This document shows, piece by piece, positions 34,070-46,210 of a stretch of DNA of 64,000 nucleotides (positions within the stretch are counted from its first letter, which is position 1; the number at the start of each line of letters is the position of its first letter). The notes under the pieces are model-generated. The model was given only the letters and a program-made list of their open reading frames with translations. It had not been told where the DNA came from and did no database searches. The translations under genes and the position numbers were made by a program. The stretch is from Anagrus nilaparvatae. Lineage: Eukaryota; Arthropoda; Insecta; Hymenoptera; Mymaridae. The stretch is from contig JAKSXM010000107.1 in assembly GCA_022575985.1 (NCBI GenBank), forward strand, positions 3,410,001-3,474,000. The letters run 5' to 3'.

Positions 34070-34750
34070 TATTTCTCTACTAATGGGGAATCATAAACTC
34101 ATTATAATTTTGACACTCTATCATTATTTTCCCTTTGGTAGAGAAAAATTATTCTGAACCTTCTGTTAGATGTATTTATTATACCCAGTGCGACTTCAGT
34201 AGCCTCTGGTCTGAAACATACTATACAAAAATATAGTATAAACTGGCATTTGCCAAAATAAACTTTTCAAGGAACTGTTTAAAATGTACTATTAAATGAA
34301 TATGTATCAGCATAAACAATAATTAATTAAATTTTCTCTACAAGTATGCAATAATATACTCATTACAATTTTTACAGATGGTCATTATTGCCTTTCGTAG
34401 AGAAAAAATATTCTTGAAAAATAGTATATTACGACCCATGGCCAGAAAAATAAAGAATGGCCCAAATCGCACGCAAATTACCTTCCGAGGCGAAGCCGAG
34501 GATGGTAAACTGCGATTTGGGGCATTCTTTTTTTATGGCCCAGGGTCGTATACGATTTTTCTGCATCAGTGGCGAGAAAACACGTCTTTGCCGGACGCAC
34601 AGCGGCCGGGAAATACGTGCTTTCTAGCCGCTGACCAGAAAAAAATTTTGTTTTACATACATTCAATATACCAAATGAGATTACAGTCCTTGCAAGCCTT
34701 GGACATGTAATACAAGTTTCTTATTACCAGTGAAATATTTTTCTCTACCA
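34070..34750. repeat. Dispersed repeat C with a GC-rich hairpin (copy 1)
   Basis: The core at 34429-34552 is a foldback. ACGACCCATGGCCAGAAAAA and AATGGCCCAAATCGCA are mirrored after a ~40-nt GC-rich loop containing CCGAGGCGAAGCCGAGG (34485-34501). A second inverted block follows (AGTGGCGAGAAAACACG... CGTGCTTTCTAGCCGCTGACCAG, 34568-34635). Outer TAGAGAAAAATATT motifs occur on both sides (about 34400 and 34735). A near-identical core lies at 45754-45865. Confidence 0.75.
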
Positions 34751-35489
34751 CGGGTTGTAGGATTGAGGTATCAACAAAGTGTCAATTAAATTATGGTATA
34801 AAACGGGACATTATATGAATAAAGCATAAACTGCTTTCAGAGCAAAATTAGCCAGTTTGTGGTTTAGGCAAAGGCACTTAATTTGGGTTTAGGAGAAATT
34901 CTGTACCTTCTGGAACTTAGATTATAATGCCTAAACACATAACACGAACATTTATGCTGAAATAATACCGTTATGAATTAATAAAAATAATTTTTAAAAA
35001 ATGAGATAAAGGTCATATATGGTCTAATATTTACCGAACCTTGAAATATAATATGGGCGATTTTTTCTCAAGTCAGTAATCTCCCCTCCCCTGTCCAAAA
35101 ATGGATCCAGCGTAGAAAGTCGTGGACGGTCTTGAGTTGACAAAACAAAAGTTTCAGTTTTATAATCTAATTGGATTTTTCATCTCTGCAGATACAAAGT
35201 CCGAATTAAAGCGACGGCAAATCAAAAATTATAAATCAAAAAAATCGAAATAAAAATGAGTTAACAATAAATTTTTTGAATTTTTTTTTCTTATAACTTG
35301 TAACAAAGAAAACCGCAAAAAATAAAACTGCAGTCGGCATGAAGAAACCCCGTAAGTGACGATTTGAGTTACGGGTCTAGAGGCCATGCAAACACGCAGA
35401 CTTCTACAGTTAAATAAGCGTAACCCGAAATGTTAGTTAAGAGTTTTCTTCGTGCCTATCAGCTTGTAAGAAATTCTGGATTTAGCAAT
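34751..35489. other. Intergenic DNA, no gene seen
   Basis: A slightly less AT-rich patch at 35330-35460 (ACCCCGTAAGTGACG...) has no recognisable RNA or coding character. Confidence 0.4.
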
Positions 35490-35855
35490 TTCGAAGGTTA
35501 TTATGAAATGTACTTGGATACATTTTATTATGAAAGTTAATATTCAAAAACTTCTAAATCTGAAACTTCTCTATGAATTAGTTCAAATGCAAGCTAGCAC
35601 AATTATCTAAAATAATTACAAAAAATTTCACGATGTTTAAAACTTTTAAAGATCTGAATGCTTTAACCCATTTACTGAAGATTACCACTGAAATGGTTAA
35701 AGAAGTTTTTTTCTCAAAATCTTAAATTTGATTCAAAATAAAACAACTTCCCGCGTAAGAAAAGCCTTTTCGTCTATAGTATGGTAATGGCAGTTCGAGT
35801 GAACTTTCATGGCACTAGCAAGGCTATTTCACAGGTTTTAAATACAAGTTTTATA
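35490..35855 (+). repeat. Dispersed repeat B, copy 2
   Basis: Aligns with 13590-14075 (AAAGATCTGAATGCTTTAAC, CCGCGTAAGAAAAGC, GGCACTAGCAAGGC) but lacks about 90 bp present there. It ends roughly 230 bp downstream of the zinc-finger gene's stop. Confidence 0.6.
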
Positions 35856-36089
35856 TCTGGAATTTTCCTGGGTATTTTTATGTCATTAATTTTTAAAATA
35901 TTCAATTGTTTTTCTGAGATTAATAAAAATTGGTAAATTTAACCAAAAAAATTAGTGAATTTTACTTTAAAAAAATTGAGGTTTTAGTAAATAATTATAG
36001 CAAACAACACTAAAGTTTTAATTATAATTACTAGTTATTTGTATGAGTTTGGATTAGGATTTTCAGTGAACGAGTTAAAGAACTTATTT

Positions 36090-36725
36090 TCAAGTTCTAG
36101 TTATTTGAGTACAAATTTTAAGATGTTTTTTTAAACTACTCTTATATTTATATAATTTGTAGCAATAATCACATTTAAATAGTTTATCACTAGAATGAAC
36201 TTTTAAATGCATGGTTAAATTAGATTTTTGAACAAAAGACTTACCACATTTTGGACAAATAAAATCTTTCTGATCTAAATGTATTTTTGCATGTTGTTGA
36301 TAATCATGCTTTCTAAGAAAAGCTGCATTACACATTGGGCATACGTGTGTTTTATGATTTTTGTCAGATATTTCATGTCTTCTACAACTACTTCGCTGAG
36401 TAAACCTTTTGTCACATGTACGACATTCATAAGGTTTATCTTTTGAGTGTGTAACGATATGAACATTCAAATGATGTTTAAGTCTGAATTTTTTATCACA
36501 TTGATTACATTTAAACAATTTTAAATCAGAATGTATTAATTCATGACGTTGTAAGTTTTGCTTATTAGCAAAAATTTGATCACATATGTTACATTTGTGT
36601 TTTACAATTTTATTTTTTATTTTTTTATTAGATTTTTTCTCTTCAATTTCATGTCTTCCTTGTTCTGATGACTTCGATGTTGAAGGTTTTGAATCATCAT
36701 TATTTATTAAAGTATTTTTGTGCAT
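36090..36725 (-). CDS. C2H2 zinc-finger protein, six fingers
   Basis: From the ATG at 36725 it is 211 residues. A basic, Ser/Lys-rich N-terminal ~45 residues ends in a nuclear-localisation-like KKSNKKIKNKIVKHK. Six tandem fingers follow: HKCNICDQIF..., FKCNQCDKKF..., YECRTCDKRF..., HVCPMCNAAF..., FICPKCGKSF..., FKCDYCYKLY.... Finger 3 has a longer H-x6-H spacing, and finger 6 ends H-x3-C instead of H-x3-H. Linkers are degenerate (SKDKPYE, SSDKLFK) versus TGEKPY. Tandem fingers of this type usually bind DNA; target and orthologue are unknown. The frame stays open upstream to an acceptor TAATTTACAG|ATACC near 36756, so at least one 5' exon is likely. A donor AACTG|TAAGTAAT near 38108 is a candidate end of a non-coding first exon. 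The frame has no internal stops. Confidence 0.85.
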   Translation of the reverse strand: MHKNTLINNDDSKPSTSKSSEQGRHEIEEKKSNKKIKNKIVKHKCNICDQIFANKQNLQRHELIHSDLKLFKCNQCDKKFRLKHHLNVHIVTHSKDKPYECRTCDKRFTQRSSCRRHEISDKNHKTHVCPMCNAAFLRKHDYQQHAKIHLDQKDFICPKCGKSFVQKSNLTMHLKVHSSDKLFKCDYCYKLYKYKSSLKKHLKICTQITRT

Positions 36726-36756
36726 TTTTTGAAATTTTTTTTTATGCAAAAAGGTA

Positions 36757-38359
36757 TCTGTAAATTAAAAAAAGTAAAAATTACATTATTTGTAAATATT
36801 TATAAATTCAAAAAAGTAAAGGCCTAAAGGCAGATCTTTGAGTTACATAGATAACATCACGACTGATTTAAAGAAGTGTGCTGCAGTTTCTTAACCCTTT
36901 AGGGACGTAGTAGATTAAAATATAAAACCAATTATGTTTTTAAATTGGTGTTATACTTGAATACAAAAGCATGTTATTTAAAATCCATAAAAACTCATTC
37001 TGCTTTGTAAAGTTTGAATGATAAAAATGTGGAAAAATTCCTGTCCTTAGGGTTATAAAATCATAAAGGAAAATTGTTACAAAATTTATAAAAATCGAAT
37101 TTCAATAGCAGCGTGGCTAACCTCCTTTTGGTTGTCATCAGAAAACTTAAGTAGGGTAGTATGAGAAAATAGCTTGTAATATTACCTAAAATACTAAATT
37201 TGATAGAAAGCCAACCAGTTGGTCATGAACAAAATATTAATTGTAAAAAACAGTAAATTTTATACTCATAAATTTCTTTGCAGGAATTCCACAAAATCAA
37301 TAGCAAATTCAAGGCTAGCAGAAAATTTGACTTGAAAATAATTTTTAATATTAATTTTTATTCTTAAAAAAGATAGGAAAAAATATAATTAAAAACTTAA
37401 TTTGGGTCTGAAATGGACCGTTTGGAAGCTAAGAGCTTGAAAATTCCAGTAACCTTAACATTTTATGTTGAGAAAAAAAAAGTACCAAAAATGACCTAAA
37501 TCAGGCAAAACTCTTTCTATCAACCATAAGTCTCTTTATCTGGAATAAGCCTCATTATAATTTGTATACTATAAATTATTTAATTAAACGAGAACGAAAT
37601 GTTAAGCATTATCTATACTCTTGCTTATCTGAACTTATACCATAAATCAAATAATTTATATTATTCAAAAAATATTCAAAACCGTATCTCTCAATTTACA
37701 ATGCTCAAGGTTATCATTACGAAAGCGGATTTCTTTATTTTATTATTTTTTAAAATTTTCTTATTTTATATAATAGCCCATTAAAATTAGTCAATTAATA
37801 ATAAAATACAAAAATCTAGAAATTTCAGCTCATTATAAGTTTATTTATTGCTGAATTTTGATATTTACACTCAAAAAAAATTATTAATACGTAAGTTTTA
37901 CAGCACAACAGAGAATCGGTTGAATTTACTGACTAGTGTTTGTCATTTTAACTGGTTTTCATGAATTATTTTAAAGAATAATCGATTAAAATAAAAATTT
38001 TTTGTTTAAGCTAAGGTCTGCTAAGGTTTTGATAACTTCATTATAAGCTACATCAAAAATTTATAAATTTTAAGTTTTTGAATTTTTTATAAAAAATAAA
38101 TTACTTACAGTTATATATATGTATTATCAACACACTTATTTTAATATATTTTTTCTTTTATAAATTATCGAGTAACTGTTTCAACACAAAAATTTATTTC
38201 TGTAATTTTAAAAACCATAAAAACACTGATTATTTTTAAAAAACAAAAAAATATTTTGAGCTTAAAAGGCGCAAGCAATATGAGTGTACGTTGATGTATT
38301 CTAATGTACTTGTATGTGATTTTTTGTTTCTTGTCGTTTCTTTTTCATAGCAATTATAG
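36757..38359. other. Probable first intron and upstream region of the zinc-finger gene; no other gene
   Basis: No coding sequence was recognised. The only gene-related sign is the near-consensus minus-strand donor at about 38105-38110. Plus-strand open frames here are low-complexity. Confidence 0.35.
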
Positions 38360-38515
38360 TATATTACTACACATGGCGAGAAAAATAAAAAATGGACCAA
38401 ATCGTACAAAAATTATCTCAAAGACGAACGTCCGAAAAATATCTGATTCATCGCTTCTGACGAAAAAATATATTTTGTTTGTTAGTGCTGCCAGAAAATA
38501 TGCTTAATCTTGTCA
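38360..38515 (+). repeat. Degraded repeat C fragment
   Basis: CACATGGCGAGAAAAATAAA followed by ATGGACCAAATCGTAC matches the left part of repeat C at 34430-34500. The GC-rich hairpin and right arm are lost. Confidence 0.6.
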
Positions 38516-38799
38516 ATGCATAAAAAAAGAATGCTCAAAACCGTAGTTTAATATCTTCAACTTCGCCACAAAAGGGAGTATGGGTCATTCTATATATTTC
38601 TGCCTAAAGATGGTAAAACTATTTCATAACATTCTGGAGAAACGCTAAATGTGTCAAGAAGAGCTAATATGTAAATTTTTGAATTTCAATTTAATATTTA
38701 TACATGGATCATAAAAAAATGTTTTCTATATTTATTCATATTCGCAACCACCCTCCGTTCATGCCGATGGAATTTCCGGGCCTAGAAACGCAGGGCTCA

Positions 38800-39130
38800 A
38801 TGTTGACTCAATGTTATAAAATAGGGTTTTTGAATAATTTTCAATAAAACACTGTAATCTCAAAGGTTAACCAAAACACTTTCTGTTGGTCTTATTTTTT
38901 GTAAGGTAGATTTAAGCTTTCAAGCCACGTAAATTGCAATTTCTTATCACTAATTCTCTCATTTCTATAACCAATGCTTAAACAAATGAAAATATTTGGA
39001 CCGAAATGGACAATTTCCAATTTTCTTTAAATTGCTACAAAAATTGTAATTTTGGACAAAATTGAGTTTTATAGGTCTTTAAAATTAAAAATTTTCTACA
39101 AGCTTCAAGTTTCCAAAAATTGCTAACCAT
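38800..39130 (+). repeat. Dispersed repeat A, partial copy
   Basis: AACCAAAACACTTTCTGTTG, AATTGCTACAAAAATTGTAA and TTTTATAGGTCTTTAAAATT match the second half of the family copy at 1900-2290. Confidence 0.55.
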
Positions 39131-39899
39131 ATAATTATGATAATTCAGAGTCTCAATTTCAAGATTAAAAAAAAAATATAATTTTTATCATTATCTTTGA
39201 AAAGCGGTATCTTAAAAACTGGTTAATAAAAGAAAACAGTATTTCAAAAACCAAAGAAAAGTATAGCTAATTTTTTGATTTGATTAGATTTTATAGAAAA
39301 TAAACAATTATTATTTTTTGTTCAAATAAAAATTAAAATTTTAAAAAAAACGAGAACTCTTGTAAAATTCACGGAGGAATTCGAAAATTCAGTCTGAACT
39401 TTGATTCGGTGACAGTTAAAAAGGGTTCTTAAAAGGCAAAAATCGAAATATTAAAAAAATATATGAGAAAAGAAAAATGTTTAAGCAAATAAGGAAAAAA
39501 ATAGTCTATTAAGCATCCAGGGTGCAAAAGTTTTGAAACCCCAAAGATATTTGATTCCTTTAGGATCTAAAAATTTTTTTTACATGGCACTTACGATATT
39601 TTATGCCTGCCAACATGTAGCGCAACAAATAAAACGAGTTCTGTGGCAAGTTTGGCACCAAAGTTTTTGCCCAAAATTATAACTATTTTTATTTTTTGCA
39701 TATTTTAAAACTTATTGTAATCCCGCGTAGTTTTAGATTATCTGACGCAAATATAGGTCAAACAATTTGCGATATATGGGATATTGTTTGGCCCATATAT
39801 GAGAAAATGTATTTCCCAAACATCGCCAATGATTATTGGCCATATGGGCAGAATATTTAAACTTGATTTCTAAAATCTACTTTTAATTTTTTATAATAC
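39131..39899. other. AT-rich intergenic DNA
   Basis: Contains short palindromic text around 39770-39840 (GGGATATTGTTTGGCCCATA) but no gene. Confidence 0.4.
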
Positions 39900-41600
39900 T
39901 AGGGGGCAAGCCCCCTGCGCGCTGAAGCGCGCCAACCCCCTCAGATCATATTTCATATTTAATCGTAACAAAAATGTGGTTTAATTCACAAATGAAAACA
40001 ATTGTACAGTGAGATGTCAATTTCAAATAATGAACTTTTTTCATAATTTTAATAAACCATTATTATTTTTATTTTCAAAATTTATCTCAAGAAAAAAATA
40101 TTGCATTATTGTCCCTCGGTGCTACGCACCTCGGGCCACAATCCTTTTCATCCCTCAAAATAAATTTTTCTTTTGTTCTGGACGACGAAATTTTTTAATA
40201 CGATGACGAAATACTCGAATTAATTTTCTTGTTATACATCGCATCTACAAATATAATTAATTTTCTATTAGTTGAAACATTTTTCATTAAAATTTATAAT
40301 TATTTTTACAGTTTACATTATTATAAATTAAAAAATTAATATTTACAATTGTCTACAAATTTGTATACAGCGCGCCGCTCACACACTACAGAGCATCAAT
40401 GAAACTACCAAATAGATAAAGCTGACGATTTTAGAAGATTCTATTATAAAATAATTATTGTATTTCTTAATTCCGTATTTTTTACACAAAATTTTATTAA
40501 TAATTAAATATTTTAAAAGATAATAAAAATTAGAGCTAATGAAATAAATCATGAAATAATCCGCGCAACCAATCACAACACGAATAAATTAGACGAAAAA
40601 TTATGTCATAGTATGAGTTTTTTAGAGATAGAGAAATTTACCTCAAGAAAAAAATATTTAATATCGCAACTGAATGCAAATACTAATTTATTACGATCTC
40701 TCGAAATAAATTTTTCTTTTGTCCTGGACGGAGAAATTTTACAATTGGATGACGAAATACTCCAATGAGTTTTCATATATTATCATAAATAAAAACCAAT
40801 ATTATTTTTATTTTCAAAATTTATTTAAAGAAAAAAATATATATCGTATCTGAATGCAAATACATATTGATTACTGTCCCTCAGTGCTACGCACCTTGGA
40901 CCGGAACCCTTTTCGACCCTCGACATTAATTTTTCTTTTGTCCTGTACAGCAAAATTTTATAATAGGATGATGAAATACTCGAATGAGTTTTCATATATT
41001 ATTTATGTCGCATCTACAGATGTAATGTTTTATTATAGTTTAAATATTTTTTATTAAAATTTATTATTATTTTGACAGTTTATAATATAATAAATTAAAA
41101 AATTAATATTTAAAATTGTTTTACAATTTTTTGTACAGCGCGCATCTGACACTGCAGAGCAAAAATGAATCGATTAATTAGATAAAATCGAATACGAAAT
41201 TTTTAGAAGATTGTATAATAAAATGAGAAAATTATTATATTTCTTATTTATATTTAAATTATAATGAAAAATACCCAAAATGTTATTAATAATTAATTAT
41301 TTTAAAAGATTCAATAATAATAAAAATTAAATAACGCGCGAGAGTATAGAGCTGCTAAAACATTACAGCGCGTGCGCCAGAGTAAATCGATGACAGACAT
41401 TTCAGTTTTATAGAGAAAGATTTATAAGTATTTTAATAATTTAATGAAGTAAAATGAAATAAAAAATTTTCTGTTTTAAAAAACGTTAAAATTATAACTA
41501 CGACATTTCATTACCAACCTAATAGTATAAATCAGTTTAGATTATAACAGCGGCGCGGCGTTGTTGTATTAAGACCCAGTACCGTTTTTAAAGGCATTTT
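39900..41600. repeat. Diverged repeats with GC-rich hairpins (possible Helitron-like family)
   Basis: Starts ACTAGGGGGCAAGCCCCCTG followed by GCGCGCTGAAGCGCGC, two tight GC hairpins in AT-rich DNA. Three diverged copies of a block with GATGACGAAATACTCGAATG occur near 40200, 40750 and 40970, and CCCTCGGTGCTACGCACC hairpins near 40112 and 40877. CAGCGCGC-type motifs recur near 40368, 41137 and 41366. GC hairpins next to such repeats are reminiscent of Helitron/Helentron-like ends, but no Rep/helicase is present and I did not confirm termini. Confidence 0.45.
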
Positions 41601-42049
41601 TCTGAAATTTTTTCATCTTGTACGAAAATGTATTATTATACTATATTATTATTATTTTATATGTATTGAATTTTTTGGGTTTTCTGTTTCGGATATAAAA
41701 ATAATAAAATATAAAGGGGTTTGCGGTATTATACTGCACTGAATATGAAAATTAATTTTTTGTATTCAAATATAATTTTAATTTCAACTTTTTTTTTTTT
41801 AATAATATGATGTGTGAAAATCACAAAACCATTTATATAGATCTATATAGATATACTGCAGAGATGCGGTGCTGCACTTTATATTAATTATATAAATTTA
41901 AATTTTTTTAACTGTTTTCGAATAAATAAAAACGAAATTTTAGAAACGGATATGAAGCAGAAGAATGAATAGAATTAGATATTTCTCTGATAGGTACAAT
42001 ATTATGTTCTTTTAATATAGTACTTGGGTTTTTGTTATTTAGGCACCTT
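41601..42049. other. AT-rich intergenic DNA
   Basis: No feature seen. Confidence 0.4.
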
Positions 42050-43260
42050 GCATGAATAAAATTTTTTCCAATAAACATCTGTTGTTAGAAGTGCCTATTA
42101 GAAAAATTTGTAATAGACACAAATATTTAATAAGAATTTTTAACTTCAGTCCTGTTTGACTTAAAAGGACACTACAGGAAAAAAATTTAAATATCGACAG
42201 ATTCAATAGACCCAATAGGCAGCCTTGTCATCGTGTATTTTTATATAAATTATTTTAGAAAAAACATTTCTAACCCAAGTTTCAGAATGTTTTTTCTCTA
42301 CAAAGTGCATTAATGAGCAATTGTGTAGCTTTTTGTTCTAAAAGTATTTGTCGGTGTAAACGGGTCTTTGTCAATTTGCTTGTGATTCAGATAACTTTTG
42401 GGAAAGTTAACTACGACATTGTAAAATTAATCAATGATGGCCTCTGAAAATTGTAATATAGTCATATTATTACCCACAAATAGAAAATAGTACATTCCGA
42501 GGTTCATAAACGGGTATTTATAATTTTCGAAAATGCGACGGATTCAGACGGATTGTAAGTCTGAGGATCTGCAGTCACATTTGGTATGATAAACATTTCT
42601 ATAAAATGAATTTCAGAATGTTTTTTGTTTACTAAGGGTAATAAAGACACCCTCTTTAAGTTAGGATATGCGGTAATTATTTCTAGCTAATAGATAATAT
42701 ACATAGTATAGTAATTCTTGTACCAGGTCTTAGAAATATTACTTTGGCAAATCTAAGACATTGTAGACCTGAGGCGCGTAACGCCGAGGAACTGTAGTTG
42801 GATACGAGCCATATAAAATTTTTTTGCGACAGCAGCGAGAAATTTACTTATTTTATAAATTTATTAAATTTATTTATTTTCGAGAAAAATATTTTTTTAT
42901 ACAGTGGCCACGAAAGTATACGATTATTGGAATTATTCCATTATTGGAATTAAGAAGACCATTATGATGAGCACGGATAAATTTGACTGTTTTCGCCAAG
43001 GTCTAAAAGTATTAATTTCATATAAGTATTATTATAGTGTTAATAATACACTCTTAAGTGGGTTTTAGAAAAGTTTATTTTGGCAAATGCGGCGGATTAT
43101 AGGCTCAAGACGCGCAGCGCCGAAGGACTGTAGTCGCATTCAGTACAATAAACATTTCGAACACGATAAGTTTCAGAATGTTTTTTCTCTATTTAGGGCA
43201 ATATTGACGATCTCTCAAAACTGGAATATAGTCAATATTGCCCGCTAGTAGAGAAATTAA
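42050..43260 (+). repeat. Diverged repeats sharing TTTCAGAATGTTTTTTCTCT
   Basis: The phrase recurs near 42283, 42612 and 43172. Between the copies are related blocks with a GCGGATT/GACGGATT core and a GAGGCGCGTAACGCCGAGG or GACGCGCAGCGCCGAAGG hairpin (near 42540, 42772, 43110), spaced about 300 bp apart. TAGAGAAA motifs resemble those around repeat C. No protein is encoded. Confidence 0.5.
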
Positions 43261-45752
43261 TATACTTCGTTGCATAAAATTAAGTAATTATATAATTTAA
43301 AAATATTTATCAATAATTTTTATCATTATTTTTATTATTATTATTATTTTTCGAAGTTTTATCCTATCGTGTTTGTATATTTAAAATTACAAATATAATT
43401 AAGCTAAAAATAGATTCAGACATATTTAAGGTAGATAAATATTTATCCTCGAAAAAAATTTGAATCTTTATAACACAAATAATATTAATTTCTACATAAC
43501 AAAAAACGCCGTTTTTATAATATCGAATGTATGCTTATTATTAGTCTTATTATTAAGAAAAAATTTGATTGGATTTTCAAATAAAATTAGGTATAATTTA
43601 CCAAAAATTAAAAAAAAAAAAATGTCCGATGGCTCTGGAGGAATGTAAAAATTAGTTTTATAAGACCCCATGAATTCGTTGATTGTACTTGAAAGGAAAA
43701 AAATAAGCTATGATTTTGGAAAACTTATTTTTTTCTGACACGTGACTTATTATAAGCAAAAGATTTATTTTTTAATTAGTTATATTTTTTTTCTTACTTG
43801 GCAGGCTACTGTATACAGATTAAGCTAAAAAAAATTTTGAAAAGTAAAAAGAGGGGTTTAAAATAAATTTATTTGTAATTGAATCTTCAAAAACAGCTGA
43901 TATGCTTTATAAGTTTGGTCCCAGATTTTGGTTCCGTTTAATAGGATGTTTTATATTTTCTGGGATCACCCACATAAATCATGAGATTGTATATATGGCT
44001 CATTATCGTTTTTTTTGCAATAATGACGTACAACACGTTTCCGACTAACACATGCATTAATTTAAAAATTTTTTTTTTTTAAATGTTCAATTTCAATTAG
44101 TTTTTGATGGTACACCATAAAAATCAACATAATTTAATGTTTTCACTACTATAAAACATAAAAATATAGCAAAAAAGCCTTTACCGTTCCCTGTCACAAA
44201 GGAGATTCCTATACTTTGAGTGTCTGTCACTCACACCTATCGATTAATTTTCGAAAATTTTTGTTTTGGGCTTAATTGCTATATCATAAGGTTCAACTTT
44301 TTCCATATAGAAAAAATTTAAACTTAGTTTTACTAATTATTACAAGGGTGAGAAGGTGTGTCACACGATTTTACAAAATTTTTATGAAAAACGTAATTTA
44401 ATTATATTAAATTTGATTTCTCTTCGTAAAAACATTTTTAAAACCTTTTAACCGCATAAATGACAACTTAAATACATAAACAAAAAATTCTCACACCAAG
44501 AGCGCTTAAAATGATTGTTAAATAGGAAAAAAAAATGGTTTTAAGTTCAGAAATAACGAAGGGACAAAAACAAAAGCCTTTACCGTACCCCCCAAGATCT
44601 CCTATTAAGAAGCGTTGTAATTAAAATATTAAAAACTCAGCAAGTTTCAATCATAAAAATACTTTACTTTCCAAACGGAAAAGTTTTTTTGTTCATTTGT
44701 CTACGAATTATTTTGATTTTTCTATAAAAAAGCCTTTACCGTTCATGCCTTTACCGTTCCTCATTTTTGTTAAAATTATTAAATATTTTTAAAATTTACC
44801 TCCAAAACTCGTTTTTTTAGTAAGAATTCTTTAAAAATATATGATATTGTTCTCTAAAATACATAAAACCTAGAAAAATTCATGTATTAAGGCCGTACGT
44901 AACGATTTTGGTTTTTAATGGTTTTAAGCTGTTTTTACCTTATAATTATATGAAAAAACGTAATAAATTGATGTAAAAGGTTCGTTATGGTGATTTTTAT
45001 GCAACACTGAATAAATATTGGTGAAAAAAGTCTAAAAAGCCTTGTTCGGACTTTAAAAAAGGAATTTTTTATTTTTAGTTTTTGTAAGATATTTTTTCAA
45101 AAAAAATGAAAATGAGCCATATATGATACAATTTATGAAATTTCATAATGACAAATAATTGATTGTTGGTTAGTGCAATAAACTCGCAATGCTAAAAGAA
45201 AGATAATTATTCTTTTAAATTTAAAAAAAAATTTTCCCAGCAGAAAAATTGAAATTTTTTGAAACCCAGTAGTGATTTTCCAGACTAAATTTTAAAACTT
45301 TTAAATTTCTTTATTCGCACCAAATAAGGTTGAAAACCGCCTGCGTTCTGTACTTTATAATTAAATGTATCTACAAAGTTGAATTTTTCACTCTCGAGCA
45401 CTAAAGTATAGTAACTAAAGTAAACCTTTAGTATTTAGTTTGATTTGGTTTGATAAGCTATTTGGTAAACAATTTGAATTGGTAATTTGTGGATGGCTGA
45501 GAAGTTATCATATAGAAGTATAAGTTATATCATTCCATATAAGAAGTCATACGATTGGCAAATCAAGACACCCGATTTAGCATATTTTGGACTCTTTTTT
45601 TAAATACATGAAATATAAAATCTCCCAATTTTTTAGCCCTCTTGGTGCAAATATTCCCAATTTAGACCAAAATTACATTTTAGTAAAATTAAAAAGTTTA
45701 GCTAAAAATCTATTTACAAAAGCAGTTAGAAAAAAGTATTAATAGTATATTT
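43261..45752. other. Intergenic DNA with a repeated GCCTTTACCGTTC word
   Basis: No gene found in 2.5 kb. The 13-nt word GCCTTTACCGTTC (one copy GCCTTTACCGTAC) occurs four times on the plus strand: 44177, 44576, 44732 and 44747. Short open frames such as 43460-43648 are low-complexity. Confidence 0.45.
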
Positions 45753-45753
45753 T

Positions 45754-46085
45754 TACCCATGGCCACAAAAGTAAAGAATGGCCCAAATCGCACGTAAATT
45801 ACCGTCCGAGGCGAAGCCGAGGATGGTAAACTGCGATTTGGGGCATCCTTTTTTTGTGGCCAAGGACAAAACATAATTTTTCTTGCTCAGTGTCGAGAAA
45901 ATGCGTTTTTTCGAATAGCGCAGCGGCCAGAAAACACGCACTTTCTGGACACTAACAAGAAAAAATAGTTTCTGGACATAATCCATAGTCAAATTTTCCG
46001 CTGAATTCTTGAAATTAGTTTTTTTTAATTTTGGAATGATTGCATCTTTTAAACTAAAAAAATTAAAGTTGGTCTTCTCAGCCAA
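45754..46085. repeat. Dispersed repeat C, copy 2
   Basis: CCCATGGCCACAAAAGTAAA and the same GC core CCGAGGCGAAGCCGAGG, then GCGATTTGGGGCATCC, as at 34436-34545. The second inverted block (GTCGAGAAAATGCG ... ACACGCACTTTCTGGACAC) follows. The minus-strand open frame across it is a by-product. Confidence 0.75.
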
Positions 46086-46210
46086 CCACAGCTTGCTAAA
46101 ATCAAACTATATATAGGTATAATTCTGGTAAAATTCATTACCCAATATTTTCATATATAAACATGAAATTATAGAAATTTTATTTTTAACCAAATTAAAT
46201 ATATATATAT

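Noticed and set aside
34378..34710. 110-codon frame across repeat C (and the 110-codon frame at 45753-46085)
   Set aside because: The frames run in opposite directions across the same GC-rich hairpin repeat; neither is conserved.
36275..36466. Second minus-strand frame within the zinc-finger gene
   Set aside because: Shadow frame; the finger motifs are all in the other frame.
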